Notes: generated by a model from the sequence alone, not told the origin. Positions 12,051 to 24,740 are shown, counted from the first letter of the stretch. The stretch is 64,000 nucleotides of DNA from Candidula unifasciata (GCA_905116865.2 CAJHNH020001125.1:7121-71120); one strand, 5' to 3'. Numbers and translations are program-made.

Positions 12051-13002
12051 CACTGTGGCAAAAACATTTCAGTTGTTTCTATTTAATTTATTTAATCAAC
12101 TCTCTTGTTTATTCATAGTCTCTTTGGAATCCCTATTTACTTTTCGTTTCTAAAAAAATCTACCAATTCTTTTGTATATTCATATCTTCAATGACCTAAT
12201 TCAGTTGTTCATTATTCAAGATTTTGCTCCATTCGGTATGGTTGAATTTACATAGAAATTGACAATTCTCATTGCTGAGCCAGCAGTCGAGGTTTAAGTA
12301 TCAGATGTGTCCCGGTCGTTTGATTGATAAAGCTCATGTTAAGTTGGCGTTTGTATGTTTGCTATTCGGGTTTGTTTGTTGCTTGTCGGTTACAAGCTTT
12401 ACATCTGATTGTTTGCACTGTTTCGTTATAAGCTATGGAGCTAGCATTTTGCACACACTGCATGTGGGTGACAGTACAAGTCCTGTGAAGGTATTCCGGG
12501 AAAAACATCATTCAACATGTTTTATGTACAGTTCACTAATTTATGCACCGTTTCCGGTTTTTTAACTCAATTTGCAATCCAAATGCTTTTTAAACAAGGC
12601 GTTTGCGAGGAATAATAAAATTCACGAAGATGATCAATAATTTAAACGTTGAGTAATCTGACTGACAACTTATAATTGTGTCTAAAAGGTATGGCGTTAA
12701 AACAAATTTAAAGACTCTTCATCAAAAATAACAAACAAAAAAAAAAAGCAATTATTTAAAATGTGGCAGGTAATTAAATAATTTTGTACATTTTTTCAAT
12801 ACTTCTCTTTACTACGGAGCAAAATAAGGATTTGCAGAACTCTAATGTTTTGGGCTAAAAGGCGAAGATATCACATTCTAGCAGTAACCACAGGACAATA
12901 TGTCAACCGATCTTTAAAGAGCGAGCACAGAAGAAGCAAAATATTTCAGATAATTATTTCTGTGGTTTGCCTCATTTAAAAATGTCTTTGGTTTGTAATC
13001 AG
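12051..13002. other. Presumed intron upstream of the ILP exon
   Basis: This AT-rich sequence ends in the 3' splice site ctttggtttgtaatcag. A hydrophobic frame around 12335-12420 (VKLAFVCLLFGFVCCL) looks signal-like but lacks an in-frame Met directly before it and carries no B-chain cysteines, so it is not called. Confidence 0.4.
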
Positions 13003-13199
13003 ATGAACTCGCACAGTTCAGATCCAACAGATCAGCTCTGTCTTTCACTGGGAAAAAGCGACTTAGACAAGGCAAGCAACGTGCAAGCATCATGGAAGAA
13101 TGTTGCCTCAGAAAAGGATGTTTCTGGGAAGAGTACGGCGAGTTCTGTCCTGAACACCCCAGACGTCAGACTGAGCTGGATTCAGTTTGTCCTATTTAA
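13003..13199 (+). CDS. Insulin-like peptide, C-peptide/A-chain terminal exon
   Basis: The exon opens after the 3' splice site tttgtaatcag in phase 1 (split codon then GAA at 13005) and ends at TAA 13197-13199. The C-peptide part begins DELAQFRSNRSALSF and has basic sites (GKKRLR, GKQR) just before the A chain, which starts ASIMEECC. The A chain shows CC-x4-C-x8-C: CCLRKGCFWEEYGEFC, then a tail PEHPRRQTELDSVCPI with one more cysteine. These are the expected A6, A7, A11 and A20 positions with the spacer one residue longer than in vertebrate insulin, a spacing I associate with molluscan forms. The product would be a secreted hormone acting on a receptor tyrosine kinase, by family knowledge. The B chain and signal exon were not located upstream. 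A 39-bp minisatellite starts immediately after the stop, so the 3' UTR is probably repetitive. Confidence 0.85.
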
Positions 13200-14440
13200 A
13201 GATTTACGTGTTTTACGAGAGAGTGATGTCACTGATTTGATATGTGCTTTTTGTCGAGGGAGTGGTGTCACTGATTAGTTATGCGTTTTTTTTTTTTTTT
13301 TGTCGAGAGAGTTGTGTCACTGTTTCGTCAGGTTTTTTTTTTTTTTTTTGACAAGAGAATGGTGACACTAATTTGTTATGTGTTTTTTGACGAGAGAATG
13401 GTGCCACTAATTTGTTATGTGTTTTTTGGACGAGAGAATGGTGCCACTAATTTGTCATGTTTTTTTTTTTTTTTTGACGAGAGAATGGTGCCACTAATTT
13501 GTCATGTGTGTGGTTTTTTTTTTTTTTTTTTTGACGAGAGAATGGTGTCACTAATTTGTCATGTTTTTTTTTTTTTTTGGACGAGAGAATGGTGCCACTA
13601 ATTTTTTAGGTTTTTTTTTTTCTTTTGACGAGAGAATGGTGCCACTAATTTGTTATGTGTTTTTTGGCGAGAGAGTGGTGCTACTAATTTGTTATGTATT
13701 TTTTGGCGAGAGAGTGGTGTCACTAATTCGTTATGTGATTTTTGACGAGAGAGTGGTGTCACTGATTTGTTATGTGATTTTTGACGAGAGTATGGTGTCA
13801 CTGATTTGTTATGTGATTTTTCACGAGAGAATGGTGACACTGATTTGTTATGTGATTTTTAACGAGAGTATGGTGTCACTGATTTGTTATGTGATTTTTG
13901 ACGAGAGAATGGTGTCACTGATTTGTTATGTGTTTTTTGGCGAGAGAGTGGTGACACTGATTTGTTATGTGTTTTTTGGCGAGAGAGTGGTGCCACTAAT
14001 TTGTTATGTGTTTTTTGGCGAGAGAGTGGTGCCACTAATTTGTTATGTGTTTTTTGGCGAGAGAGTGGTGTCACTAATTCGTTATGTGATTTTTGACGAG
14101 AGAGTGGTGTCACTGATTTGTTATGTGATTTTTGACGAGAGTATGGTGTCACTGATTTGTTATGTGATTTTTGATGAGAGAATGGTGACACTGATTTGTT
14201 ATGTGATTTTTAACGAGAGTATGGTGTCACTGATTTGTTATGTGATTTTTGACGAGAGAATGGTGTCACTGATTTGTTATGTGATTTTTTTTTTGTGGGG
14301 GGGGGGGGGGGGGGGGGTCAAAAGAATGGTTTCACTGATTTTTGTATTTGTGTGTGTGTGTGTGTGTGTGTTGCGGAGAGAGTGGTATCACTGATTTGTA
14401 ATGTTTACTTAAAGAGAAAATAGTGTTATTGATTTGTTAC
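13200..14440. repeat. 39-bp minisatellite with 351-bp higher-order repeat
   Basis: About thirty copies of a 39-bp unit are present, with a core like gagagaatggtgtcactgat and a variable T or G run. The motif cactaattcg at 13721 recurs at 14072, and the variant order is shared around them, which gives a nine-unit (351-bp) higher-order duplication. The unit length is a multiple of three and free of stops in one frame on each strand. The apparent 277-residue (+) and 80-110-residue (-) proteins are therefore repeat artefacts. Poly-T runs at 13280-13620, a G run at 14297-14317 and a (GT)n block at 14350-14372 interrupt it. Confidence 0.9.
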
Positions 14441-15594
14441 GTAATTTTTTCTTGCATGTGTCTGTTTGTAACCTACATTCAAGGCACTTTTTAAACAATC
14501 AAAAACCACATGGAAACCACTTGCTGTCCATAGTATATTCTTTTTTAATCTACTACATTCTAAACCGTTAAAATAAAACGTTCTAATTTAAGAACCGCTG
14601 ATCTTGTGTTGTATGTTTTACTTGTTAACTACCATCTAATCCACCCACTCCAAACCCCCCCCCCCCTTTTTTTTTCCCTACATACACACACACACAAACA
14701 CACACACACACACAAGAAAGCTTGATTAACGTTTTGCGCTAGATATCGATTCGAACCTCGCAAAATGCAACTTTAGTTGACTAATAGTTTTGTGTAACAT
14801 TTAGGTGTGAACATTTACACTGCGCAAGTTTCGGAATTATGCAAGTTCACCATTGTTGTTATTACTATAGCCGGTCAAGCTAATTGCACATGGGTTATTT
14901 ACTCTAGTCGTCTGTAACTTTCAAGTAGCAGGTAGGTTTACAGAATGTTTCTTCTTTTTCAGGTTTGGTAGAATTTTGAAATGCATGTAGATAGATAAGA
15001 AAACTAAAAAAATAAAAATACTGTTCAACTCAACAGTCTCACCAAAGCTATGCTATCAGTGTCAATCATGGATGCTGTCTTCAGAAAAGAAAAGGGAATT
15101 CGTTCCCCACAAAAAAACTGTTTACAGGTATAACAAGGAAAGATCTACTTAGGCAAAATGATATCAAGAAAAGGAACATAAAGCACATAACCAGTACTAA
15201 ACTTTAAAGATAGATAACAAATCAAGTGGCAAGAAGACAAGCAAAAGACAGAACACCAAAAAGAGCAATCTTATAAGATACAACGGTAACAGACCCACAG
15301 GTCGAGTACACAGAACACCTACCGCCGAATTTACAAAGACACTGAAAAGTATTTAAAAATATTTAAAACAAATGACCGGTTCCATGGATCTCTTCCTACG
15401 CTGTAGAGAACGAGCGAACGAACGAACGAACAAACTTTATTTTCAAAGGGTTACAAATTGGGCTCGCAGGACCGTCTGACATACAGCCCTTCTACGCACT
15501 CATCAGGAGGAGACAAAAGAAGACAAATAAGAATTAAATTTGTAAAATTTTCTCCTCAGACGCTTTGTGTTTCATTGGATTTATTTATGAGCAT
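14441..15594. other. No gene seen
   Basis: A C/T homopolymer patch and short (AC)n lie at 14655-14715, and a (cgaa)n-like run at 15409-15430. No coding feature is supported. Confidence 0.4.
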
Positions 15595-15835
15595 TGTGCT
15601 GTTAGGTTAGTTGCGTATCCTTTACATGACGTTGCAGAATCAACCCCATCAGCCCCTGGCTGTTGTGTGGTTTCACTAGACAAATTTGCGTCCAGTAGTT
15701 TGCCATTGCTTTCTGGACGGTCGGCTCACTGATACCACTGTAGAAACCAACGTAAGGCGTATGGAATCGAACCCGGTACCCCGGCATTACGAAGCGTTCG
15801 CATCGACTTAGCCACAGAGCCGACTGTGTTGTACT
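15595..15835 (-). mobile_element. SINE family 3 copy
   Basis: The tRNA-like head at the right end (cgaacccggtaccccggcat, gaagcgttcgcatcgactta) and the body phrase cagtagtttgccattgcttt match the reverse complement of 57615-57860. Confidence 0.75.
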
Positions 15836-16029
15836 GTGCAGACTTAAAATTGCAAACTACTGAGTATAAACATTTGCTGGGCCAAAGGGCGAAAGTTCAT
15901 GTTGGATCGATAACAACAATAAATAGTTGTTACAATGTTTGGTCAGAGAGTACACAAACAGGATGTAAGGTGGCGACAGAATACTCATGACTTCACTCGA
16001 TTGCCGTCATTGTTTCAACTAAAAAATGA

Positions 16030-16520
16030 AGTTGTTAGTTAGTTAGTTGGGTTATCATCATTGCACTCCGGACATGTCCATAGGTGCTCAGATCCTCCCC
16101 TCAGTATGAACCCCAACGTCTGATGGCTAAAAGTACCAGCTCTATGTTGATTAACAAGTCTGCTGGTGTGCGTCTCGTTTTTTGCTATGCCGATCTTAAT
16201 TCCCAAGTCTGCCATTCTGGCGAGTGATGTGGATTCACTGCTCCCAAAGTCCTCTATCCTTCCCATTTCTCTGAGGGCATTAATAATATCAGCATGATCC
16301 ATAGGCTGACTGTTGGTAGTGATACCGGATCCAGCCAACCTGTCAGCTCTTTCATTTCCATCGACGCCTGCAATTCCCGGAACAAAAATAAAGGTGACTC
16401 CACACACAGTGGACTTTCGTAATGATTCAAGCCATAAAAAAAAATGAAGTTTGTACTTAATGTCATAACTATCCCACCCCCAAATTGTTACGCAATTTTT
16501 TAAATGTAAAAGCCCCATGC
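16030..16520 (-). mobile_element. LINE RNase H domain and 3' tail
   Basis: The minus-strand reading contains GVTFIFVPGIAGVDGNERAD and then RLAGSGITTNSQPMDHADII, followed by HRAGTFSHQTLGFILRGGSE and HLWTCPECNDD. G.AG..GNE.ADRLA is the C-terminal RNase H signature, and the cysteine-containing end (W-T/M-C-P-E-C) closes the ORF. The element ends in a (ttag)n tail at about 16029-16048. A close relative lies at 43566-44030 (-). Confidence 0.75.
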
Positions 16521-18107
16521 CAGCTAATGTCGGGGGCCCTAATATAATCTAACGGTTGAACAGGTTTTCTGGGACTCATCTGAATGATGTCACTTTGTGT
16601 CACTTTATCGCTCGTTGTGCGGTTCTGATGAGGTTTATTGTCACTCAATTAATGCAGAAATCGCCTCAAATCACATTAGAAAAGTAACATGGCGCATAAA
16701 GCATATGGTGTTCGATCTGTATGGAGGACTGGACAGTGGGCTAGGAATGATCTTGTTGCTTCTTTACGGCGATCAGACTAGGTCGTTTTACTGAAACATG
16801 CTGAAACATTGCCCATTTCCCATTCGAGAAAAATATATCTGCTTAACACAATGACAAAACTGCGACTAGTTTAGGATTTTAATAATTTGTTAAAATCAGA
16901 TACTAAGCTACAAATTTTTGGAAAGTTTTCAGCTTAGGTATTTGTTGCCTCCATAGCAAGAATCCTGTCGGGCATTTCCTTTCTTTAAAAAAATAAAAAA
17001 AGCTTTTTAGATTACGTAATCTTTGAAGTTATCCCATATATGTGTCTCTTACTTGCACTCATCATTCACATTTAAAGGGATTTTAAATAAAATTATAGTC
17101 CCAAACATTATGCAAGAAATAGTAACACAGTTTGTTGCCATAATTATAACTAATATTGTTAAGGAGGAGGCTACTTTCCTAATCAGAAGCTGAACGTGGC
17201 TAATTCAAATCGAACTAAAGAGCGAATTTTGACTTGACGACCCAAATGGAGCCCAGCTTTGATTGTGCACATGGAATTGTCCTGGAAAGTAAAGGTTGCG
17301 GCTGTGATATGTTTTCACCCCCGGCCCCCCCCCCTCTTTCCGCCCAACAATTGAGTGTTCTGTAAAAACCTACTTCTAGCGACATATTTCCCAAGTATTA
17401 ATGGCTTAAAAAGGGTCCTAGCTTATTCTTCTAAACATACTGCCTAGTAGAACCCACAGTGAGGAATAAGAGCTTTGAATGTCTTTCTTTAAACATTTAT
17501 GTCTGTAACTAACGCAGGTCAGTTGAATTCCTGGTCCGCTACGTATCGTCTTGAATGTTTCTTGTTTGCAGTGAGTTAACGGATTTAAACACCTAGGAAG
17601 CGTATTCCCAACCTGGTCCTCCATAACGAAAGATAAACTTTGGTTCACAGTATCAGCTGATTTTTAGTAGTCCGTTGATAAAGACTTTGGTCGAAACGTT
17701 CGGTTGTGCTTGTGTGCGTTAGTTCAATTCCTTCAGTTGAGTTTTCTAGTCATATTCTGTGTTATATATGGCTTCTATAGTTCCACTACTTTTCCGAAAC
17801 TCAAACAGTCCTTCGGAAACTCTTTTTTAATTTCATTTTTAATTTTATTTTGCATGATCTTAAAAGTTTTTCAGCTGTATGGCTCATTAAGCTAATCGAC
17901 TGCTAGCCAGTAAAGGTTGATCAAATTCTAGAGGGTAAATTATTTTTTTATTGCATAGTCTACTTGGCCTACCTAAAACACCTAAATAGGTGGTAAACAT
18001 ATCTTCCATTGAAAATATGTCTTTACCGTTCGATAAAAATAAGGTCAACAAAGCGAGGGGTCAACATAGAGACGTTGTTAACTTTCCGCTGCAATTTACA
18101 GCAGATT
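16521..18107. other. No gene seen
   Basis: Only short unsupported frames are present, with a C-rich patch near 17322-17336. A T-rich coding-like stretch at 17704-17895 is hydrophobic by composition only. Confidence 0.4.
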
Positions 18108-18460
18108 GAAGTTTGAACAAGGGATCAACATCATGGCATACGGGTAGTCACCCATAAGTGCTCCGTTCTTCTTCTAACTCAAGTCTGAGTCCGAAGAAGC
18201 TCAGCACAGTGTACGGGCTCTGTAGCATCGACCGGCTTACGAAATACTTTAGGGTAGATTTTTAACTCCAAATTGTGTCCAAGCAGCGCCGTTAGGTTAC
18301 ACTTTTCGATTTCTTACTGCCAATGAATTTTGTACGTGCGCAGCAATGCACGGGCGTCCGATCTCACTACTCAGAGACCAGGGAAAATACTACAAGTCAA
18401 TGTCCACGTGAAAAAATCCCTGGCAGACACCATGCCTCGAGACCACGAAGCCCCCTTACA
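18108..18460 (-). mobile_element. SINE family 5 copy, head diverged
   Basis: It shares gctccgttcttcttctaac, aagctcagcacag, ccgttaggtt and ccacgtgaaaaaatccctgg with the copies at 27418-27781 and 53393-53775. The tRNA-like head lies at the right end (ccatgcctcgagaccacgaa, then gcccccttac). Confidence 0.7.
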
Positions 18461-18479
18461 GCAGATTAATGCATAGAAG

Positions 18480-18725
18480 GAGACCAGCCGTGCTGTAGCA
18501 TCTAGACGTTCGCCTTCGCATCGAAAGGTCGTGGAATCTAGTCCTACCAGAACCGAACTATATTCTGAAACATGGCTTTGGCTCTCAGGTCGACCATGTC
18601 TTGAGTGGGTACCAGGTACAGTCCTGAGAAGTAAAGGCGGCCCACCCAGCGCTGACTAGTTTATTAAATTTAGGTCTAGTCCTTTCATGTTAAATACGTC
18701 TGAAGGGATGGAAAAGAATCACACA
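18480..18725 (+). mobile_element. SINE family 1 copy
   Basis: The head is gagaccagccgtgctgtagc, then tctagacgttcgcc, and the body has ggctctcaggtcgaccatgt and tgagtgggtaccaggtacag. It is inserted directly next to the family 5 copy. Confidence 0.75.
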
Positions 18726-19527
18726 AAAATGCATAGAAGAAAAAGGAGGATGAGAAGAAGAAGAAGAATAGCCGTTAGGTTTGCTGTTATTTTTACACAG
18801 CTAGTCAGTTATAACTAAATGCCTTGCCAAAAAGCAAGCATGGCCTGACAGGCTTCTCCACATCTTTCGACCTCTGGCACTATATATCAGCTCCTTACCA
18901 CGACAAAACGCTGTCTTCTTCTATCTCTCATTCCACAAATCATCCCTGACGTCACGGAATGTTCCAGTGTCTTTCTTCTCATACAAAGAAGGATTTTTTT
19001 TGAAAAATATTTGTGATAGGTCGTCTTGAGACTTTCAAAACACTTAGTAAATTTATTTTTTTTAAATCACACCTGGTAGAACAAGTTAGCAATATTATTG
19101 TGGTTTGCCAGTTCACATCAGATTTGCGATATTCACACCTTTTTGACGGCATACACGACTTATGCAAACATTAATTGACATAATCAACCTTTTTATTTTT
19201 TTCCATCCACTCGTCATATTTCCTTGTATGTCATTTGATCTTGGTTGGTTTCATGAACCAATTACCAGCGCACATCAATACCTGTTACATCACGCTTTAT
19301 TACGAACACGAAAACAGCTCAGCCAAAACAGAAATGCAGCGATCTATATAAACACCAACTTTGCACACCTGCACATCAATATCTTATGAAGAATCTGCAT
19401 GTACGTTGTGTAATAGGCTTTCATTTGCTGTCTTTATGTATGTCTATTTTTGTAAGTGTCATAGATATTACCTCATTATGTCTCCTAATTTAAAAGTGCA
19501 GGTGGGAAGCGGGGGAGGGGGAAATGG
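18726..19527. other. No gene seen
   Basis: No supported coding or RNA feature was seen. A short (aag)n-like run follows the SINE tail at about 18740-18768. Confidence 0.4.
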
Positions 19528-19790
19528 CCTGGCGGCTCAATGCTCGCTTTCCGTCCCGATGGTCTGAGGTTCAAATTCGCAGTTGCCGAAATTTCCCCCA
19601 AAATGTATCTACACTGCCACACTCAGCATAGCATGGCTAACTGGTAATGTCCTGGGAGGTAAAGACGACCAGCTTGATTTTGACCACTTCCCCCATGGAG
19701 CTGGGCGAAATAAATGCGGGTCTAACACTGAATGTCAAATCCGCCAAGCGTGTATTTTAATAGTATGTGAAAGATCCCTTTAACAATTTT
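19528..19790 (+). mobile_element. SINE family 6, tRNA-headed
   Basis: Box-like head sequences are tggcctggcggctcaatgct and gatggtctgaggttcaaatt, followed by a body with ctggtaatgtcctgggaggt. The only copy noticed in this window. The frame across it (19583-19783) is not a gene. Confidence 0.55.
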
Positions 19791-21554
19791 TAGAGTTCAC
19801 ATTTTGTTACACTTGCGTTAATATGAGAGACGAGTTTAAATGTCACAATTCTGAGAAGTCTGAAGAAAAGATATAAAACCGAACGAAAAGTATATAAGCA
19901 ATCTTCACAATATAACAAATGCAAACAAAATGTGAACGTTGCGGCTATTGAGCCTTCATCAGCACATACAAATGAAACAATACTACACAGAAATACAAAA
20001 TCACTTAGCTGGTATCTCGAGGCAGCCGGGTAGGTTGTATCTCAGCAGAATGACTACACCAGTGTTGCCACTTTGCTTTGACAAAAAACATCCAGAACGG
20101 AGTCAGAAATATCTAAAAACATCTAATTTTGCGTGCAAAACGTCTAGAAAAAATATCCAAATGGAAAGAGTCACAAATTACATAGCAATTGATATGACTT
20201 ACCCTATAGAATCATGTCCTCATCTTTACTGAAAGCTGCCCCACAAGATTCACAGGTTAAACACACTGTACCTGCATAACTATAAACTGCAAATAGTAAT
20301 GATATGGGATAAAAACCAGAGAGACGTGTCGTTATCTACTGTTAGCGGTACAATTGTTGTGGAGATTCATAATTAATGTAGTGGTAAAGGTGCCCACCCC
20401 CCCCCCCTTTCCCCGTTTCTTTCTAAGCGGATTATAAAACACAACAAGATCAAAGGCTGAAGCTTCAGTACAAACATCATCATAATTATCGTCAGCAAGT
20501 GCTTTTTCGACTGGAGTGGGCGATGATGCTTCTCCACAATCTGCGACTGCAGCTGCGTGTTTCAGTCAGTGTCTCGACACTGTTCCAAAGGCATCATTGA
20601 AAACCTTCAGTATAAACCCTGACACATGGGAGGCTGCAACACAAGACCGGACTTTATGGGGCACATAAATCCGAAATGGTGCAACGATTTGCGAGGCATC
20701 TGAGAGAAGGACAACTGAACAGCGACTGTGCTCTCCCTCATTGTCTCAAACTCTTTCAGTCACGAATTTACAAGTCACCTCTGGACTCCTATAAACATTT
20801 AACCGCAGTTTCACGGCTGATGAACGAACGAACGAATGACACTGCTCCATGCCATGACCAAAAGGCTGTCAGCTCTTCTCGTGTTTTTCTTCTCTGTCTT
20901 CCCACTGATCTTTCAAGTAGTCACAACATATTCAGTTTTCTTTTTCTCATAGCCTGACCACAAAAATTTTAATTTTTCTTTCTGATGTTTGTAATAAGTT
21001 GTCGTCGCGCCTTTGCCTCTTTCAAAACATTTAAGTTGCTCTTTTTGGCTGTCAAATTAAATCTCGTGTTTCTTCTGTAAAACCACATCTCCGATATTGT
21101 TCGGCTTGTTTAATACACTGTCCCGAATTCACAGTAGCGTGTCAAAGTGGCTCTATATAGCAAGCGAAAATTCTTGTCCTTACCTCTAATGAAATAGATT
21201 TATTGCTTAAGTTATACATTATCACGCATGAACAGCAGGGAACTAGGGAACTCGGACACATTGTGCTCTGTCTCACCTAATTGTTCTCAATTAATGGGGA
21301 ATGGGGGTTGGATTCATAATCCTATGAATCTAGCCTCATTTGCCCCATGTGCCACAGAGACGTAGAGAAATAATTACTTGAAGTGTCCTCCCTAGCCATG
21401 AATAAGTGTTTTCTGTTTAAAGTATTGTTCCGTATCGTTCATATTATTTTAGTTATATTTATTTACCATTCAGCACAAAATAACAATGTAATTAAACTAA
21501 GTTTAAAACCCTTCAGGTCCCTGCTACTATTAAAAATGGCGGCTCAGTTATCCC
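19791..21554. other. No gene; a LINE-tail scrap
   Basis: About 20480-20580 resembles the arm of the 4122-4585 palindrome (cagcaagtgctttttcgact and tctccacaatctgcgactgc). There is a C run at 20396-20407. No coding feature is supported. Confidence 0.4.
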
Positions 21555-21690
21555 CAACTGTGTGTGTATGTATATGTGTTGTGTGTGTACTCTCTGTATG
21601 TGCTCTGTGTGTGTGTTGTGTGTGCTGTGAATGTGTGTGCGTATGTGCGCGCGTGTGTGTTGTGTGTACCATGTATGTGTGTGTGTGCTA
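21555..21690. repeat. Imperfect (GT)n microsatellite
   Basis: A GT-rich tract with interruptions. The Cys/Val-rich frames across it are artefacts. Confidence 0.85.
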
Positions 21691-22180
21691 GCGACCAGGT
21701 TGCAAAGTATGCAATAATTAAACTGAGAATATTCTAGCAAGTAAACATGCACCTGGTGTCGTCAGATGTAGTCGTAGTGGGTGTTCAAACATGAACCTAA
21801 CTGTTTAAAGAGTCGACAGATTAGTGACCTTTGCTGCTCATTGAAGCATTCGGTATATGTTCACTGGGAGTCTATGGCGACTATTATAATCTCATCTCAC
21901 ATTTTGCGATGTCAGTTTGAAATGTAGTCTCCTTGTAAAAATTCAAGATGTATGAGAGTCTACCTTCTGGACACAATGGCCCTATCCATAATATCAACAT
22001 ATCCATAGAACACTGCAGTTACATAGGAGCAACATAAATGGCAATACGGTTGGTTTTAGTATTGAGAAATACATATGCACTAATCTCTTGTATACAAACA
22101 AGATCTAGTAAGATCTGACGATAGCAGTAAAATTTATCTAAATTACAGAAATATTTGGAGGATAAACTAAAAACTTTCAG

Positions 22181-22182
<2 letters not shown>

Positions 22183-22241
<59 letters not shown>

Positions 22242-22270
22242 GTGTGTGTGTGTGTGCGTGCGTGCGTGCG
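22183..22270. repeat. (AT)n(GT)n microsatellite
   Basis: An (AT)n run to about 22238 is followed by (GT)n and gcgt repeats to about 22270. Confidence 0.9.
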
Positions 22271-22507
22271 CGGTAAAGACACGACTTCTTGATCAGATAT
22301 TTCTGTAGCCATATTTTCCTCTTAGTGTGCTAGACTGATTTTGTTTAACCGAACAGAGGTCGACCACGCAGAAGATGGACAGCAGAAATATCAGGGACAC
22401 TGAAAAGTACTAAATACGAAGCAAACAAAAGACCCCGTTCGAGCGCTCTCTTCCTCCCTTAACGCGGTGAGGCATGCGCGTATAGAAATGAAAGAAAAAA
22501 GAAAAGA

Positions 22508-23590
22508 GTTACAGGAAATTGATGATGCTATATTTAATGTAGCCATAACTACACCTCTTGAGTTTGACTACAATTCTGAAAAACTTGATTGAAAGAGTAA
22601 AATGCCGAACAAAGGGCGACCACGCAATGAAGATCAGGACAGCAAGAATAGCATCAAGGGAGTTAAGGGTGGGGTAAAATGTCATTTTGTATATAAGAAG
22701 CAATAGCATCAAGACATTGTTGGATGAAAAGACAGCCAATTCGCAATAGCATCAAGTGAGTTAAGGGTGGATGAAATGACAGTTTGTTACTAAGTCCCAA
22801 TAGCATCAAGGACATTGACGGTGGATGCAGTTTGTAACCAATTCGCAATAGCATCAAGAGAGTTAAGGGTGGATGAAATGAAAGTTTGTTACTAAGTCGC
22901 AATAGCATAAAGGGAGTTAAGAGTCACAGGAAATTGATGATGCTATTGTTAAATGGGAGAAAGAAAACATAACTACACCTAAATGAAATGACAGATTGTA
23001 ACTTTCGACAGCATAAGGAAGTTCTGAAAAACTTTGTTGAAAGTAGTAAAGCATGCCGCAGACTTTGTGCAATAGGGGTTAAGGGTGGATGAAATGTCAG
23101 TTTGTAACCAAGTCGCAATAGCATCAAGGGAGTTAAGGGTGGATGAAATGTCAGTTTGTAACCAATTCGCAATAGCATCAAGGGAGTTAAGGGTGGATGA
23201 AATGACAGTTTGTTACTAAGTCGCAATAGCATCAAGGACATTGAGGGTGGATGAAAAGACAGTTTGTAACCAATTCGCAATAGCATCAAGGGAGTTAAGG
23301 GTGGATGAAATGACAGTTTGTAACCAAGTCGCAATAGCATCAAGGGAGTTAAGGGTGGGTGAAATGACAGTTTGTAACCAAGTCGCAATAGCATCGAGGG
23401 AGTTTAGGGTGGATGAAATGACAGTTTGTAACCAAGTCGAGATAGCATCAAGGGAGTTAAGGGTGGATAAAATGACAGTTTGTAACCAAGTCGCGATAGC
23501 ATCAAGGGAGTTAAGCGTGGATGAAATGACAGTTTGTAACCAAGTCGCGATAGCATCAAGGGAGTTAAGGGTGGATGAAATAACTGTCTA
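22508..23590. repeat. 54-bp minisatellite with a duplicated flank
   Basis: About fourteen units of 54 bp are present, with core gcaatagcatcaagggagtt followed by aagggtggatgaaatgacag. For example, aagggtggat at 23081 and 23135 are exactly 54 apart. The unique-looking segment acaggaaattgatgatgcta at 22511 returns at 22928, so a larger duplication lies within the array. The 54-bp unit is 18 codons, so frames on both strands stay open (156 residues -, 116 residues +). No signal peptide or splice evidence supports a protein. Confidence 0.9.
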
Positions 23591-24593
23591 AAATCTGTTC
23601 ATTATAGCAGCAGAAACCGGAAGTATGAACAGTGCCAGGAGAGACAAAAATGAGTAACAAAAACTTGCAGAAAGAACTTGTACACGTTCCTTTAAACCCA
23701 CTAGAAGACCTTCGATTACCGAGTTATTGAAAATGTGAACATTTTATTTCGGGTAGGGGTGGGATGTAGTGATACACTTTATATCGTATTAAGAAAATTG
23801 GAATAAACACCAAGTTAGCAATAATAATGTGTGCGAAGCAGAGCCTGAAAAGCCAGAGGCCTGGGATGAACGGTGGGGGTTGGGGGGGGGGGGGGGGGCG
23901 GGAGAGATCACCGCTTTTAGTGGGAAAAACTGTGTTGTGAAACACGATAATAATTGAATATTAATAGATTAATGTGTGGGATTGAACGAGTGGTTATAAA
24001 GTGTGAAAGAACTAAGAATCATTCTGTGTTTGACGCTTGGAGATCGCTTAGCCCATAGTAGAATGAATCTGTGTAAACTAGAAAAGTTAATCTACTAGAC
24101 AACCTACTGCAAAGGGTTTCATGACTTACGATAGATGACAAACGAGCAGTGAAGTTGGCGTGTTAGTGGACAGTGGAATAAATGGATGAATGCTCTAGCC
24201 GACTCCATGCGTGTATGAAAGAAGCTTTTTGTTGAAAAAAGATTCTATGTGATGTGTAGTTGTGTATACATACATGGTTTAGCTAGAACCGTGAACCTGT
24301 CAACTGACCCAAGTCACGTCAGCGGCAGTAGACAGAAGACACCGCAAATCTAGGGAACAGTTTATAACGTAGAGAAGTGTGCTCTGTCCGTTTACTAGAC
24401 TTTCGATGTCGTGTCACTTTTTGCTGTCATCTAAAGGGATTCCAAACATTTCTGTGAGCTTTGATTATCTCAATCCTCAGAAACACATTGCACGAGATCA
24501 CGTGAGCTTCTAATAAGGATGGGTTGGTTATTTTACATTAGTTGATTTATTCATATTTCAGTGATGATAAGTAACGTAACACGTCGCCAATAA
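23591..24593. other. No gene; long G run
   Basis: A G run at about 23882-23898 is the only landmark. No supported gene. Confidence 0.4.
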
Positions 24594-24740
24594 GAGTCTG
24601 TGGCTTGGGCACTGCGAATGCGATTTGTAGTACAGAGAGAAGAATTCGATTTCAGCTGCATGGGCTTTTGGCAAGATAAGTATCGGCAGTGATATCAAGA
24701 ACAGAAGTTTTATAAAGCAACGACAAACAGCTAAACATAA
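24594..24740 (+). mobile_element. SINE family 3 fragment
   Basis: A degraded head, gtctgtggcttgggcactgc then gaatgcgatttg, is followed by cagtgatatcaagaacagaa. It lacks the 3' half. Confidence 0.5.

Noticed and set aside
12335..12420. Signal-like VKLAFVCLLFGFVCCL upstream of the 13003 ILP exon
   Set aside because: There is no in-frame Met immediately before it, no B-chain pattern after it, and no clear splice sites around it.
13561..14394. A 277-codon frame with 13-residue repeats
   Set aside because: It is fully explained by the 39-bp minisatellite; both strands are open, and there is no start context, signal peptide or splice evidence.
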